The translations under genes were made by a program, and so were the position numbers. The notes beneath the pieces are model-generated. The model had not been told where the DNA came from. It was given only the letters and a program-made list of their open reading frames with translations, and searched no databases. 64,000 nucleotides of DNA from Azadirachta indica. Lineage: Eukaryota; Streptophyta; Magnoliopsida; Sapindales; Meliaceae. Positions 1 to 15,800 of the stretch are shown in pieces. The stretch is from contig CM040441.1 in NCBI GenBank assembly GCA_022749755.1, positions 6,742,890-6,806,889 of the forward strand. The letters are read 5' to 3'. Numbering within the stretch: position 1 is the first letter of the stretch; every line of letters starts with the position of its first letter.

Positions 1-3000
1 TTCACTTAATTAGTATGCAAAACCCAGATCAAGAAATAGGTCAAAGTTTGCACATTAAGGTTTTAATTATTATTTCAATTATTAATATTATTACTATATT
101 GTATAGATAATTATATATATTATTTGAAGAAATGAAAACACATATATTTTTTTTTTTATTTTAGGAATTTAATTAAAGAACTTTGTATGATAATATTAAC
201 AAATAGATTGAGCAAATGCTTTAAGAGAGTAGTTTTCAATATTAATTAAATTTGTGAATTACAATTCTAACTGTTTTCTTTTACCAGTAATTATATGAAT
301 GAAGGAATTGTACAAAGTGAGAAGGCTTGCACTGTTAAGTATATAATAAGTTGATATACAAATTTGTTTATAGAAATTGACATGATAATATTATATTATT
401 ATTACATGTTTTTATATTTTTAGAGAGTAAATAAAATTTTTAGAATATAAAAATAAATTATATGATAGATACCAGATTAATATCACATTTTATATTAATT
501 TATATAAAAAAGAATTGGTAGTGGGATATTGTATCTTTAATATCAGTAAAGTAGAAATTTATAGGATTTTAATTAGAGAAAAGTAGATGTAGATAAGCTT
601 TATCTCATTTCATCAAATAATTTATGGATAATCTTTAATAAAATAAGAATAACTTTAATGATGAAAATGGAAAGAGAATTTTTCTATATATACATGTTGA
701 ATTTTGAAAAGTTTAATTTTCTTAAAATTATACCCAACAGAACAATTGGAGTAACTTTATGGAAGTAGTAGAAGTATACAAATCAAGGGGTTCATTATAT
801 ATAAATTTTACATTTATTTACAAATAGAATTTAACAAAATGTAGAAGTTCATGTTGGAGAAAATATTGGAATGAAATTTTTTTATATATATATATATATA
901 TATAGAAATAACAAAACTATTTTTAAAAAAAAAAATTTATTTTTTACTTTAAATTATTACTGATATTACAATCAGATTTCTATTGAAAATTGCAGCAATC
1001 AGGAGATGAAAACCAACTCGGCTACCGTTGATGTTCTAGTAAAATCAATTTATGTTACATGTTTTAAAGTTTGTACTAGATATTTCAACTTTTAAACTTT
1101 ACGTTAGACTTTGAATTTTTTGTATTATAGCCAAGTGTTAAAACTGAATTACAAATTTTTGCTTAAATTAAATTAGATAAAAAGAAATTAAAAAAAGTTT
1201 AGTGGATGAAATTGGCAACATAATAAAGTAATGGATACTGGTAATATAAATTGAGACGTCGGTCGTTAAGCAGCAGCAACAACAAGAACAACAGCAATTA
1301 ACACGATTGCTTTCATTTATTGCTGAATTTTTAAGAGCTTTATGTACCATTAATTTAGCAAGGAAGCAAGCTAAACAAATAAAATGCTAGCTTTACAGTT
1401 GTATTTAGTGAGCTGCAATTTGGCCAACTTGGATTAGCATAATTAATTAATTAATTAATTCGTATATAATCAATGAAGAAATTAATTAATTAAGTACACC
1501 TTGGTCCAACAGAATTTTGTTAGATCACTCTCATTAACGTTCTTCTGCAAAACCACAACATATGCAACCTCAGACTCGAATTGAATTTCAAGTGAGGTGT
1601 TTTTTTAATTACTTAATTAAAAACTGTATTTGAAATTTATTAACTTCAAAGGAGATAGTTTAGTTAGTTTAGATCGATTTTTTCTGTAGGTACGTGGAGT
1701 AAGGAGTCAAAAACTCAAAGTAGGGTGTTTGATAACGTAAAAAAATTAAAAAAATACTTTTAATTAACTGATAGAGCTCACCTATTTTTCCATACTTAAA
1801 TCATTGGAACAGTATCATAAATTCACTTCATTTCTCACCTAATGATTGGCAATTTTTTTTGTCAATATTGTTTGTTTAAATGTGAAGTAAAAAATTTTAG
1901 ACATTGGTATAGTTATTTTCTTTTTTATTTAAAGATTTGAAATGAGAGTAAGAAACCTCACTTGCAAAACATTAAACTTTTACTTTTTATTGTTATTCGA
2001 ACTTGAGATGTCCTCTGAACGTCAAGCATACTTCAGATCACTTAAATTATATTTAGATTTAAGAGGTATGTTGGTATAGTTATATGTATTTAAACTTTTG
2101 TAAATATTTAATTGTAAATATCTTTTAAGGGTGGAGCTCTATAACAGCTTGCAGTGCCAAAGAAAAAAAAAAGTAAATATTTATTTATTTATTTATGATT
2201 TTTTCTCTTAAAATTTGTTTTTCTATTTTGACCTTAATTTGTAAATTATTCATACTTGCATTTTAGCCCCTACAGATCGTTCATGGTTACTTTTTACTCC
2301 TTCATAATTTTAATCCTAGTTTGACCCTTAACATATTTATATTTGTATCTAAACTCTTGATAAGCCCTAGGAAAAAAGTATTTTAATTAATAAGTTTCTC
2401 TTCATGGGAAGCAAAATATTTCTTTTGGAATGTATAAAAATTACGAAATTTAAAATAAATTAAAATAAATAAATAAATAAAGCTTCTTGCTTTAAAACCT
2501 TCTCTAATCATTTTATAAGTTATGCCAATTTAAGCCAAATTAACTTAATTATGTTCAAATTAATGTGTAATAACTTACCTTAAGTGGCAAATTAAAATAG
2601 TTGTATATCCATAGAATGAGTAAATGATTCTAAAAAGATAAAATAAAAAATCAGAGCAGACTTTTCACACCAATCAAATCTTTGGTAAAAGAGTTAATTA
2701 ATTCACAATATATATTAAACATATCGTTAATAATAAATTAAAGAAAAAAGGACTTTTAACCTTAAGAGAAAAGAAAACCCTTTGACCCTTATTTTAAAAG
2801 TAATACTAATTAAACACATGTTGACATCAATCTTAATTTGAACTCAAATTAATATGTAATTAAGTTACTTTAATGATCAAATTTAGTTAGTAAGATGAGT
2901 AAATGAATAAAAATTTCAAAATCCACTTTTTGATACCGATAAAATCGTTGCAATTTGTTAATATTTTTATGGGGTTAAAATCGTCCACAATCATATAAAT

Positions 3001-4200
3001 GTATCTTATGATTATAAGTAGATTTGAAAAGAGGATATTAAGATTAGGTAACTTCAAAAATATTTTAGTTACTTTAATAGGGTTCAAAGATCTATATAGC
3101 ACAAATAGGCAAATTATGACTTCACTTATGTAATTAATTTACCTTAATGAACAAATTTAGTTGGAAGTTAATAATTTTGAATCCATAAATTATTGGCACA
3201 AATGAAATTGCTACAAATTGTTAATGCTATTATTCTAATAGTAAATTTACAAACTTAGCGTACATATTGAAGAAAGTTTTAGATCATATTGTTTATATGT
3301 TTATCTAATGAATTTTAATTACATATACATTCACTTTGAAATACTGAGAGTGATAATTATAGTGAGAGAGAAAATTTAAAACAAATAAACATATTTTTAT
3401 TAGATGGTTTTATTGGAACTATCCTACTTAAATTTTCTCTATAAACCAATGTGCTATTGATAATAATTATATCATTATATCATTATTAATGTGATTGTGA
3501 ATGATAAATGTTACATCAATTAAGAAAGAAAGTTTTAGGTTAAACAAAAGCATATATTAAATTATCTTATGTTTATCAAAAATTAATAAATTAAAATATT
3601 TTTACATATGTGTATAGTTTAAATTATATTATCTTAATTAATAAGAATTATTAATCATAAAAGTGATTAAGAGAATAAGAAACAATTTAATACATCTATT
3701 ATAATTTTATTGAATGATATTACAAACGTTAATACCAAACCTTTTTCTATGTAAAAGAGTTCAAATAAACATTTGATTATGATATTGTGATTAATATAAG
3801 ATCGTAAATTACAAAAGATTTACCAACTTAATTAGTTATGAACAAAACCCAATGCCAATAATAATTATTAAATCATAATTAATAGATAGCTTTTTAGATT
3901 CTTGGATATCGAGTACTCGCATCCCACCACAAATATTGTTCATGAACTTCGGGTTACAAAAATATTTATTCCTATTAAAATTAAAAAGCCCTGAAGCCCA
4001 TGTAGCAATGAACATGCATGCACGTTGCTTGCTATTTACATTAATTTTCAGTTCAATATGGCGTAGAAGAATGTTGAAACTGCATGTGAACTTACAGCTT
4101 CTTGCCGCCTTTTCCCGTCACTCGGTGCCTTCAACACAAATATTCAAGCCAAATTCTACTTTATTTAATAAGTTAAACAAATAATTTCTGTGTAAATTTG
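1..4200. other. AT-rich intergenic DNA, no gene recognised
   Basis: This stretch is very AT-rich with many short homopolymers, TA and TTAA runs (for example TTAATTAA repeats near 1440-1490). Open frames are short and have no recognisable protein. I see no clear element ends or gene relics. It lies upstream of the peroxidase promoter. Confidence 0.6.
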
Positions 4201-4225
4201 TCCAACTCAGCCTTGTCGGTCGACA

Positions 4226-4270
4226 CCACGTGGCCGGAGCCGAGCCTAAAACCATAGGAGTCTATATATA
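4226..4270 (+). promoter_or_regulatory. Core promoter of the peroxidase gene: G-box plus TATA box
   Basis: A perfect palindromic G-box, CCACGTGG, is at 4226-4233. A TATATATA box follows at 4263-4270, about 145 bases before the ATG at 4414. In plants G-boxes bind bZIP and bHLH factors, which would fit light, stress or ABA control, but that role is inferred from the motif alone. A GA microsatellite at about 4371-4396 lies in the predicted 5' leader. Confidence 0.55.
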
Positions 4271-4369
4271 CCAGAAATGGGTGTGAATTTAACGTATACT
4301 TGCAAATATTGGTTCAGAAATATTTACGTACGTACATACCAAGCTCGGTGCAATTAGGCTTTCATAGTG

Positions 4370-4370
<1 letters not shown>

Positions 4371-4396
<26 letters not shown>
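4371..4396. repeat. (GA)n microsatellite in the peroxidase 5' leader
   Basis: About 13 GA units lie just before the peroxidase ATG at 4414. GA/CT runs are common in plant 5' leaders. An upstream in-frame ATG at 4300 would read through this run as an Arg-Glu repeat, so I prefer 4414, which is followed directly by a signal peptide. Confidence 0.8.
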
Positions 4397-4401
<5 letters not shown>

Positions 4402-4413
4402 ATTGAGGAATTA

Positions 4414-6648
<2,235 letters not shown>

Positions 6649-7103
6649 GAGAGTTATGACGATTTGCTGATGAGGGTATATTTGTCATGATAAAATTACA
6701 AGTCTATTGTCATTTAAGTGGAATTGTTTTGTACTAGGACAAATGAATAATTCATAAATAAAGAGACGAAAGAAAAATCTATTTATCTATTCACAAATAA
6801 ATTTTTTTGACAAGAACTTCAACTGTGATCACCAATATTTCTTTTCCTGTATCTATGTAATGTTTTCTTCATTTAATAAAAGCTTTCTCAAAGTTCAAAA
6901 ACTTGAGAGAATAAGCAATCAAAACTACCAATACACAATTTGCTTTCCAGATTTATGCTATGGTAAAATAAAACAAGAAAAATGAAAAATCTATGTTCCC
7001 CTAACCTGAGAGGTGTCCATGATAGCTAAATGATCAGGACCTGGTTGTCTCAACCAAGAAACTTCTTTCCCCTTGTCAAGCTTTTCGCTGAGTTTAAGAT
7101 GGA

Positions 7104-7139
<36 letters not shown>

Positions 7140-8360
7140 AGAGAACAGCATGAGCTATGGCATAAATGGAAAGCTGAAAATGAAAATCATGAACAAGAAA
7201 AAGCTATACAGGAATGAAAAAACAAGAAGGGATGAAGGGAAGAACTATCCATACAATTCAAAAGAATACCAGTTAACTGATTCTCCCAAATCAACCATGT
7301 GTGACTTGTTCTGTTCAGAATAGACCCAGATTTATCTACGAAGAAAAGGACCATAAATAAAAAACTGTCCTATAGACTGATTATGAACTGAACTTTCGAA
7401 AGAATAAATAACTAGAGGTCCTCTCATTTGGTTTGCAAGATTTTCAGAAGAGTGGAAAGAGATATCTGCCCGAATTGCTGTATGAATTACAGTCAGCTTG
7501 CAATGACTGATTTTGTTTAGTTTGATAAACAGGTGCATAAAGGCATGTGCACATAATATATAATCCTTTAGAATAATAATTGTTAACCTAAAATATTTAT
7601 TCTATCACAATATGTACATGAGTATTGAGAAAAAAAACAAGTCAAATAAATGTTACCCCAAATTATTTCCATTTAAAAACCTTCTGTGACATGATATCTT
7701 TATCCCAATTATTATTTCCATTTGTTACCAGCTTAACATCAGATCTCTATTATCAATCTCTCCTTTAAAAAATTTATATATTTTTAAAACAAAAATGTTA
7801 CCCCATATCAGAAAACATTGGGCAAGGACGCATTTCTAGTTACAAGTAATAGGGGTTAATTTTAATTTAAAAGGTGAGCCACTATGTCAATATTGACTCA
7901 AATTCAGAACAATTCTACATAGATATGTGAGATCAAGAGTTCAAGGTCAAATCCCTTTTAGTTCACAGAAAGTTTCATTGTGATAGCCTCTTTTACCAGC
8001 AACATTATACCTGACATTTTACTTGCAACAAATAAATAAACCAGTAATCATTTCAAGTCAGCTCAACAAAATAATTCCAGAAGCGGATTCTATACATTTT
8101 ACTTCCCACAGACATGATAGATGCAATACAGGAATGAGAGCAGAGCCAGACAGTAACTACCTTCAGAAGATGGGAAAGAGATATGTACAAACAATCTGCA
8201 TTATCTTCAAAACCGCAAAGGACTTTCATAAATTCCTTCATAATGAGATACCTAAATACGAATTCCATCATGCCTCACAGAATCTTGGAATCCAAGTCTA
8301 TAAATACGAACTCAGTGCCGTATGCTTTGGCCAGGGAAGTAAACAGGAAACAGCATAGTT
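6649..8360. other. Convergent intergenic region with a 29-base poly-A tract
   Basis: This gap separates the 3' ends of the peroxidase (+) and the Rab-GAP gene (-). It should contain both 3' UTRs; AATAAA-like signals occur near 6760 and 6880. An uninterrupted run of 29 A lies at 7108-7136, followed by GAGAGAG. Short open frames at 7030-7323 and 8023-8358 have biased composition and no recognisable domains. Confidence 0.5.
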
Positions 8361-11300
8361 CTATTCACAAATCTTAATTGCAGGGCTCTTGTTCTTTATC
8401 AACTGAGTCAAATAAACATCAGTTTACATAACGCAACAATGCAAGCAAAATAAAGCATAGTACTAAAGGTGGTGGTGCCTGGCAAATCTATGGAAAACAG
8501 CATTTTGTTTCTGAGTCCCCAAATGCAATAATCAAATGCAGTTATTAACAAAAATTGGAAGCAGTCATGTTACATACAGTCCACACTAAAGAGAATGACT
8601 GTTAATGTAAGGCACCACCACTTTTATAGTAAAGCATTTGTTTCAATTGTATGAAACAAAGATGTTGAAATTCACTTTCATTTGGTGTAAAGGATAAATT
8701 GAAAATTTGCTGAAGCTCTTAGGGTTCAGAAAAGAAAGATATGATCATCTTACCTTGTAAAAATATTTCTTCCGAATTTTAATTGCTGAACGAACACATC
8801 TTTTTACATGGATCTTCAGCAAGTTATCATTGAAAATCTGCAATGCATGGAATTAACTTAAGAAAAGTAGACGAGGCTAGAAACCAACTCTTTTATGTCA
8901 TGACTAATAAAATAATGATCAGAGCTGTGATTGTCTTACCATGTCTAACATGCAAAACATATAATTTTCAAGAATTCATAACAATCCAACTTTGACAAGG
9001 AAAATTATAATCCATATGCAAAAATATAAAAGAATAACATTCCAAGTGAACCAAGGAAAGGAAAAGGACCCTTGAATTGTTCATAGATATAGCCAAGTGC
9101 AACCATTTTCCTTTGTACCTAACCGCTAAATTTTACTTTGTGTTTACATGTTAAGATTTAACTCAGTGTTGTCTGCATGTATGTATGTACATGTGCAAAA
9201 CATGCAGGCATCGATGTATTACAGTGTGTTAGGCATCAAAGAAGAATGGATCATAATGAAGCACTTAATAGTCTCTAGAAGGAAAAACTGTAATAAATGT
9301 TCAGTAATACACCTGCCTTTATCATATCATCAATTGAACGGGTTTCTTTTATAATCTTCTGACGGTTCATTATAAGAATTGCAGCCACACAAAATACAGG
9401 TAATTCATCATTCCCATTCCCAGTTGATGTTACTACACTGCAGTTCTGTGAGTGATCGTTTCTTGACCACAACGTCCTTGCCAAGCCACAAAAGGGATGA
9501 GCCGATGCTGATTTCATTCCATCATTGTCAGACATGAAACCCTCTACATTTCCGTGTTTGGGTTGTAGGCCACCTTGTTCTGTGCTTTCCTCTCTCATTT
9601 CTACTTCAGACTCCCTTGGAAGCTGTACAACCAACGCCTCCAGACAGTTCTCCTCTAAAGTGCTGGCCAGAGCTTCATCAAAATCAGCAGCCCACATCAT
9701 CTGCATCGAGGATTATTATTCTCAGTGAACAACATTAGAGCATATTCAGAGAGGCCAGAAACCTAAAAGAAATGAAACTGCACCAACAATGTCCCTGACA
9801 ATAAAATCCCACAAATAAAGGAAAAAAATTCTTTAACTACCAAAACAAGACAAGATAAGCCCATTGGTCTAAACCAACTACTAACATAAATAGAAAGACC
9901 CTGTTACAATCTCAATCACCATGACCATTAACTTACATTTACAAATTACATCCCTCAAAACAAAAAAAAATTGAAAACATATAATCAACCATAGAAAGAG
10001 AAATTAAGCAAGTCAATGTTTACACGGTTAGCTGAGATGTTATACCAACATTAGCATATACAATCTTCTAGTCAGGATACCTTTTAAGCATAAAAAAGTG
10101 TGGACTTAGTTAATGGTCAATGGCACCCCTAACCCTGCAAGCCCTTGGTGGGCACCTACCACAATATAAATGATTGGCATAAGTCTAACCCAAACATTAA
10201 GCAAAAAGTATGTTGCCACTCAACCACCTAATGAAGTGGGTGGGTGCATTGACAATTCAATCTCTCATTACTAGGATATGTGCAGCTGGTAAGAGGAAAA
10301 CATGGCAGAAGGTAACCAATCAAAACCAATCATTGCTCATCTTGAGATATGACTAGCTTATATATCAAGCTACTCAACAATTTTGTCCATGAAAACAACA
10401 TTGCTAGTTCTCTGTATCCTAATTGGGTTACTTTGTAACAGACACCAAAACTGTCGTCGTTCGGTTCCTTTATCCAGTGAGAGAGAATTAAAGATATACA
10501 AACCTCCCACATACAAAGAGCCTCGCTGAAAGATAACTCCCTGCGGAAGAGTACCAGCAGCATTCGAAATGCAAAATGAAGGCTTTCAGCACCTATATGC
10601 GACAGATGTGAAAACATTTCCCTATCTGTGAGTTCCAGGATGTGCCATAATTCTTGCAACTGCTTCATAACTCCAGTTGGTCCTTCCATTTGAAAATTGT
10701 CGCGCTGGAAAGAAGTGAAAAGTAAATCTTATTTTATTGAAAGATCATATTACCATCTGTCTATGCATATTTGCCAAAAAGAATACCATTCTCCTCAGGA
10801 GCATCTCAAAGCACCAAAATGCATCAGCATTGTCTTCGAATAGAACTACGAAAGGAGATAGCAAGTCGCTCATACCTACAACCAGATATTGAATCAGCAC
10901 AGAGAAATGTTAGCATAAAGTTGGATTATCTAAAGGTTCAATTTTGAAAGGACCTTAATAATGCAACTCGTGGGCTTACTCCCAGAAATAAAATAATCAG
11001 AAAATAACAATCAAAAGGCTACAACCTTGACAATAACCAGTTTGGGGATCAACCCATGCATAAACAGCAAGGATATCAGACATCCTAGCCAAATTTCTTG
11101 TATCCTCATAGAACTCAAGATGACTATCCGTCCTTACCACATCAACAACTAAAAAACAAAATGGAAAAAATCTTGTAAGCCCAGAGCAATAGTTGGTGAT
11201 ATAAGCAAGCATTCACACTGCCTTTTATGTTAAAATAAAACAAGACACCCATAACTGAATTACCTATTCGGTGCAAAGTCCAAAGCCATTCGGATACCCT

Positions 11301-14300
11301 TTCGTCACTCACAGTCTCTCCCTGGGATGTGGTTGAATTCATCAATGGCATGTCTGGAACATCTGATATTCTCAATCTGTCGGCTATTTCTGTTTTGAAA
11401 TCCAGATTTTTGGACCACAATTCTGATTCATGGGAACCAGAACAGGCCATTTCAATTTCTGATTTCGTGGGGTGTGAAACGTTGTTAGATGGTGAACCAT
11501 TTGATTCCATAATTAAATCTGCATTATTAGTAATTTGAAAACTATGCATTCTGTCATCCTCATATCTCAATTTATGTCGTGTAGGTTTTTCATCACATGA
11601 GCCACACATTTGCTCATGTTTTTCACTCTTAAACAAATCTGTGACTGGTAAAGGAGGAAAATCAAAAAAACTTTCAGTTACATATTGTGATCCATGAGCT
11701 TCTCTCCCTTGCTTGGGAGAGCTGCAGTTGTATGGACCAGAAGCAGGTATAAAACAAGAAGAGTCATATGCCGCACTATCTGTACTTCCCCGGACACTGA
11801 CAAGGTCAGCTATATCAGTAGAACTTTCTTTTTGGCATGCATATGATGTATCTGTACAGTTATTACTCGAATCATAGCAACTCTTCAATTGATTAGTATT
11901 ATCAACAGAAGCTTCTCTATTATCAACTTTTGCTTCCCTTTGCCCATCATCTTTGGATGATGTCCTCATGTCCATAACCTTGGACCCCACAACAAAGGCA
12001 AGTGAGCCAGTTCCTATGCTTGAATGCATCATCTGACATTGCTTGATCAGGTCCTTATAACGTTCCCTGAAAAATAAGTCTCATATAATTATGCTTACAA
12101 GACAATTAATCATTCACATGATTTTAAAGACAAGATATACTTACATCCTGACATACACATATACAGACACGCTTTTCCTCAAATTAGTTGTTTCATCAAA
12201 CTGTTTGGTAACTAAAAATCATCATATATACAAATGTCTGTGCAAATGTGAATGTGCAAACACACATTTTCTGAAGATATTTTGGATGAAATTTCCATCC
12301 AAGTAACGGAATTTAAATTATTTAAAGGAAATGTGAGACGAAGTATAGCCTTCCTTTGTGACCATTTATCCAATTAAGTGAACTATAGCGTTGTAAGGCA
12401 GGATAGAGTAAATTATAAAAATTTCTGGAGTACAAATCGATAAGGTTAAAGTTATGTTTCCATCTGGAAAACATAACAGTTGCCTAAAAAACAAATAAAG
12501 AGAAAGTAGTCAGCACCACTAAATCGAGGCTTTTTTAGCAATAAACAAAAGCTTCCAGATAAAATAAATCAAAGACAAACAAATGATGTGAAAAATTGAA
12601 CACAATTCGTACAATCAAGTAAGATGTGGAGCATCTATCACTTAATCTAAAAAAGTATTAAGCGTGAACTTGGGAAAATAAAAAATGAATAATCAGAGCT
12701 ATATGTATATAGAAAACAATAGGCATTTGTGCTTTAACCAAGATAATTTAACTACTTCTATTGCAGCAAGAGCAGCCAAATATATCAGCAGTAAAGAAAT
12801 AATTCAGCACACCTCCTAGCTGTCCTCAGTTGCTTTCGATACTCAGCTGTGCTCCCTGGAGCATAACAACCAAGTAAAAATTCCCAGACTTCTGGCCTTA
12901 TAGACGGATCCACACCCTACCATGTAACAAATAATTTTGCATAACAGTGATAACATCAGAGGTTTTTTATTAGGCTACTTAAGAAGAAAAATAAGCAAAA
13001 AAAATAGTTTTTCAAGGCATTTAATACAACAAGCATCATTTCTGACACAGACACTTAAGTAATTATTCATTTAATAGTATATTCAACACATTGAAATGAT
13101 TCTTAAAAAATAGAAGTTTAATATAACATAAATTTAAATGTTATAAAGAATTGGAAATAGCCAAATATAATAAAAATGTTAATTGGGTAATTCAAATTTG
13201 AAGATGAAAACACTTTGCCTAAACTATGATTTAACCTAAAATTGATGCAAATATAGCAGCCAGGCCATGCTGATATTCATTATAAAACTGATATATGCAA
13301 CCATTTCATTTAGAATATACAATCCCTGGCAGAGAACATCTAAAATACACTCATCCTAAAGAAGTTAAACACTTTCAAAGACTAATATGAGAATCACACC
13401 AAAAGGGGAATGTTGTCCTAAATCCTAGCCGAGAAACGGCCATATGATTCAGACAGTTGACATGTACTACAAACATAACTAGAAGAGAGATATGCTAAGA
13501 TGCACTGCATATCCACCAACAGGTTTATTGCTGAGAGCTCAGATATGCTTGTTTTGCTGAAATGACCACCTTACATGTGATAAGGATTTAAATGTCATGA
13601 TTAGAAATGAATAATATAGGTATGTGCACCAAAACAACACGTGCATAATCTTTTACCATGGCCTCTTTTTTTTTCTTTATTTTTATTCCTCTATCTTACA
13701 GTATTTACTTCTGATAAATGTTTTTATAAATTGGTTAGTCATAAAATCCTTATTATTCCCCATCATAATCATATTCCACCATTGTTGAAGCACAATTACA
13801 CTAAGAAACAATACCTTCACTAAAGGATGACAAGTAACAAAATGAAATTAAAACACATGATCATCAATTAAAAGAGCTTAGCATATATGATATTGGTGAA
13901 ACAACATACCCCCAGAAGAATCGACTTGAGTGCTTTCTGAAAACTCAAAATCTTCCCATCACCATCAAAAGTTGCCTGCCATTTCTCTGGTTTAAGCATT
14001 CTGTTTATCTGCAACATTAGCAATAATGTAAAATTATAGACATATTTTCATTAACAAGGAGAAAAAAAAAAAAGAAGAAAGACAATAATAATTTATGATT
14101 AAGCCAAAAAGGCAAGGGAAGTGACATAAGCAACATCTTTTATGTGTAAAATAACACTTTAACCCAAAAACAACTCACACAAGTAGCATTCTAAACGCAG
14201 TTTCAAAATCTATGAAAATTGACATTTCCTACCACATACATTGGTAAACAAGCAAGACAGTGGCATCCCAAAAAGTATTAGTAGATATATAATAACATGG

Positions 14301-15218
14301 TGGTTTTTTAATAGATACTTAACCAAGCTCTATCAGTGAAAATATTGAAAGTTAAACAGCTTTCCACTCCAAAGAGTCTATATACTAGAAGCATGAATAC
14401 AGTTAATGCTCACAAAATTAAATCCACTGTGTCAGTCTGCAGCTTTTATCCCATTCTTCCTTATTCCTACACTTCAATCTATAACATCTTTCCTTTTACA
14501 CTAAGCTTGTCCTCCCACATCATATATGTAGATACTGCCAACATGTGACTAGAGAGAGCAAGAAAGGTTACCCAACTCTTAGCAACATAGATTTATCTTC
14601 ATCAGCAATCACATAGCAAAACAATATATAGCATCTAATTCTGTTCCTTGGCAGCATTGATATGCACTCTGATCATCTTCTTTAAGAGGGCCAGTGAATA
14701 AATCCGATATCCTTGAGTAGCACCCCACTTTCACATCTGAAGGACAAAATATGATGTAGCCTATTATATTCCACCTTAAAGATATCTCACGAAAGTTTCT
14801 CCACCTGCCAAATCATCAGCAAGCTATTGATCCCCATTTAAATTTCTTCCCTCAAATCTCAGTTTTACAATGTTCCACATATGAGTTCTCACAACATAAA
14901 TAAGTTCAACCATAATCTCAGCCCATACAATGCAATCTCTCATCTAGTTTTCACCATAAGGCACATAAACTTCTCACTATCTACTAATTTGACTTCAATA
15001 ACAGCTACAGAGTATAGAAAGGTAGAAAGCACATAATAAAGCAGAAAAAGATGATCAAAATAAAAGTTGATTAGAAAGCATCTTACAGGTATAACAACCT
15101 TTATAGGCGACTGAGAAAGACAAGGGTCTCGAATATCGCGCACCATAGAACCCACAAGCGTGCCCGACTTCCCACAACTCCATAGCTCTTCTCCCCCTCC
15201 ACCTCCTCCACAATACAT
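8361..15218 (-). CDS. TBC-domain Rab GTPase-activating protein (Gyp1/Gyp7-like)
   Basis: Ten exons read on the minus strand: 15218-15087, 14008-13910, 12916-12813, 12066-11264, 11148-11026, 10875-10787, 10704-10504, 9700-9317, 8837-8754 and 8402-8361. They total 2061 nt (686 residues) with consistent phases. The N-terminus is Gly-rich. GVDPSIRPEVWEFLLG opens the TBC domain, which is split by a long low-conservation insert (most of the 803-nt exon), as in plant homologues. The Arg finger (IVVDVVR, the IxxDxxR motif) and Gln finger (GYCQG, the YxQ motif) are both present, so the protein should be catalytically competent. Such proteins speed GTP hydrolysis by Rab/Ypt GTPases in vesicle traffic. 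An in-frame TGA 9 nt upstream supports the ATG at 15218. The last exon (14 codons) is the least certain. The intron after 9317 appears to use a GC donor. Confidence 0.9.
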
Positions 15219-15693
15219 TACAATTCACACAAACCCCTACCTCTCTCTCTCACAAACCCTACCACCATCACACACCAAAACCAATTTCAAACAAGGAAAC
15301 TCTGCACATAAACAAAGCCAAATTAATAATACAAAAAAAAAAAAAAGAAAAAAGAAAAAACTTCTAATTTTAGGATTAAAGAATTATATGTAAACCTAAT
15401 AACAATTCATAAAATCCAAATATAAAATTTTGATTTTCAGATTGCGATAGCTAATACAGAAGATAATCAAATCTCTCTCCAACAAAAACAGAAATTAGCT
15501 TCGAATAAGAAATTATCACACGAAAATGCATAAAATAAGAAAGAAAATATTCGAAATTGAGATCAGAGAAACGAGTAGAGAATTAAACGCCGATCAGATC
15601 ATTATTCCAATCACAGCTGACGAAATACGCGTAAATGTACGTCAATGCGAATAAAAAACACGTAAGAAACCACGATGAAAAGAGAGAAAGTAC

Positions 15694-15800
15694 CTGAAGA
15701 AGAAGAAGAAGAAGAAGAAGAATGAAAGGAGAAAATGAGATCGCGTCTTCGTCAATGGGGAGCTCTTCCTCCTTCGTCATTTACTCACAGGCCGTTTTTC
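15694..15800 (-). other. Probable noncoding first exon of the Rab-GAP gene, with a short upstream frame
   Basis: On the minus strand a strong donor (CAG then GTACTT) ends a CTT-repeat-rich exon at 15694. An ATG at 15780 opens 29 codons up to that donor, with a poly-Leu run that has no homologue I know. Acceptors near 15260 would place in-frame stops before the main ATG at 15218, so I read this as 5' UTR carrying a possible upstream frame. The transcription start is not fixed. Confidence 0.4.

Noticed and set aside
15160..15393. Plus-strand frame with poly-Pro and poly-Lys
   Set aside because: It overlaps Rab-GAP exon 1 and its leader; composition artefact of CCT and A runs.
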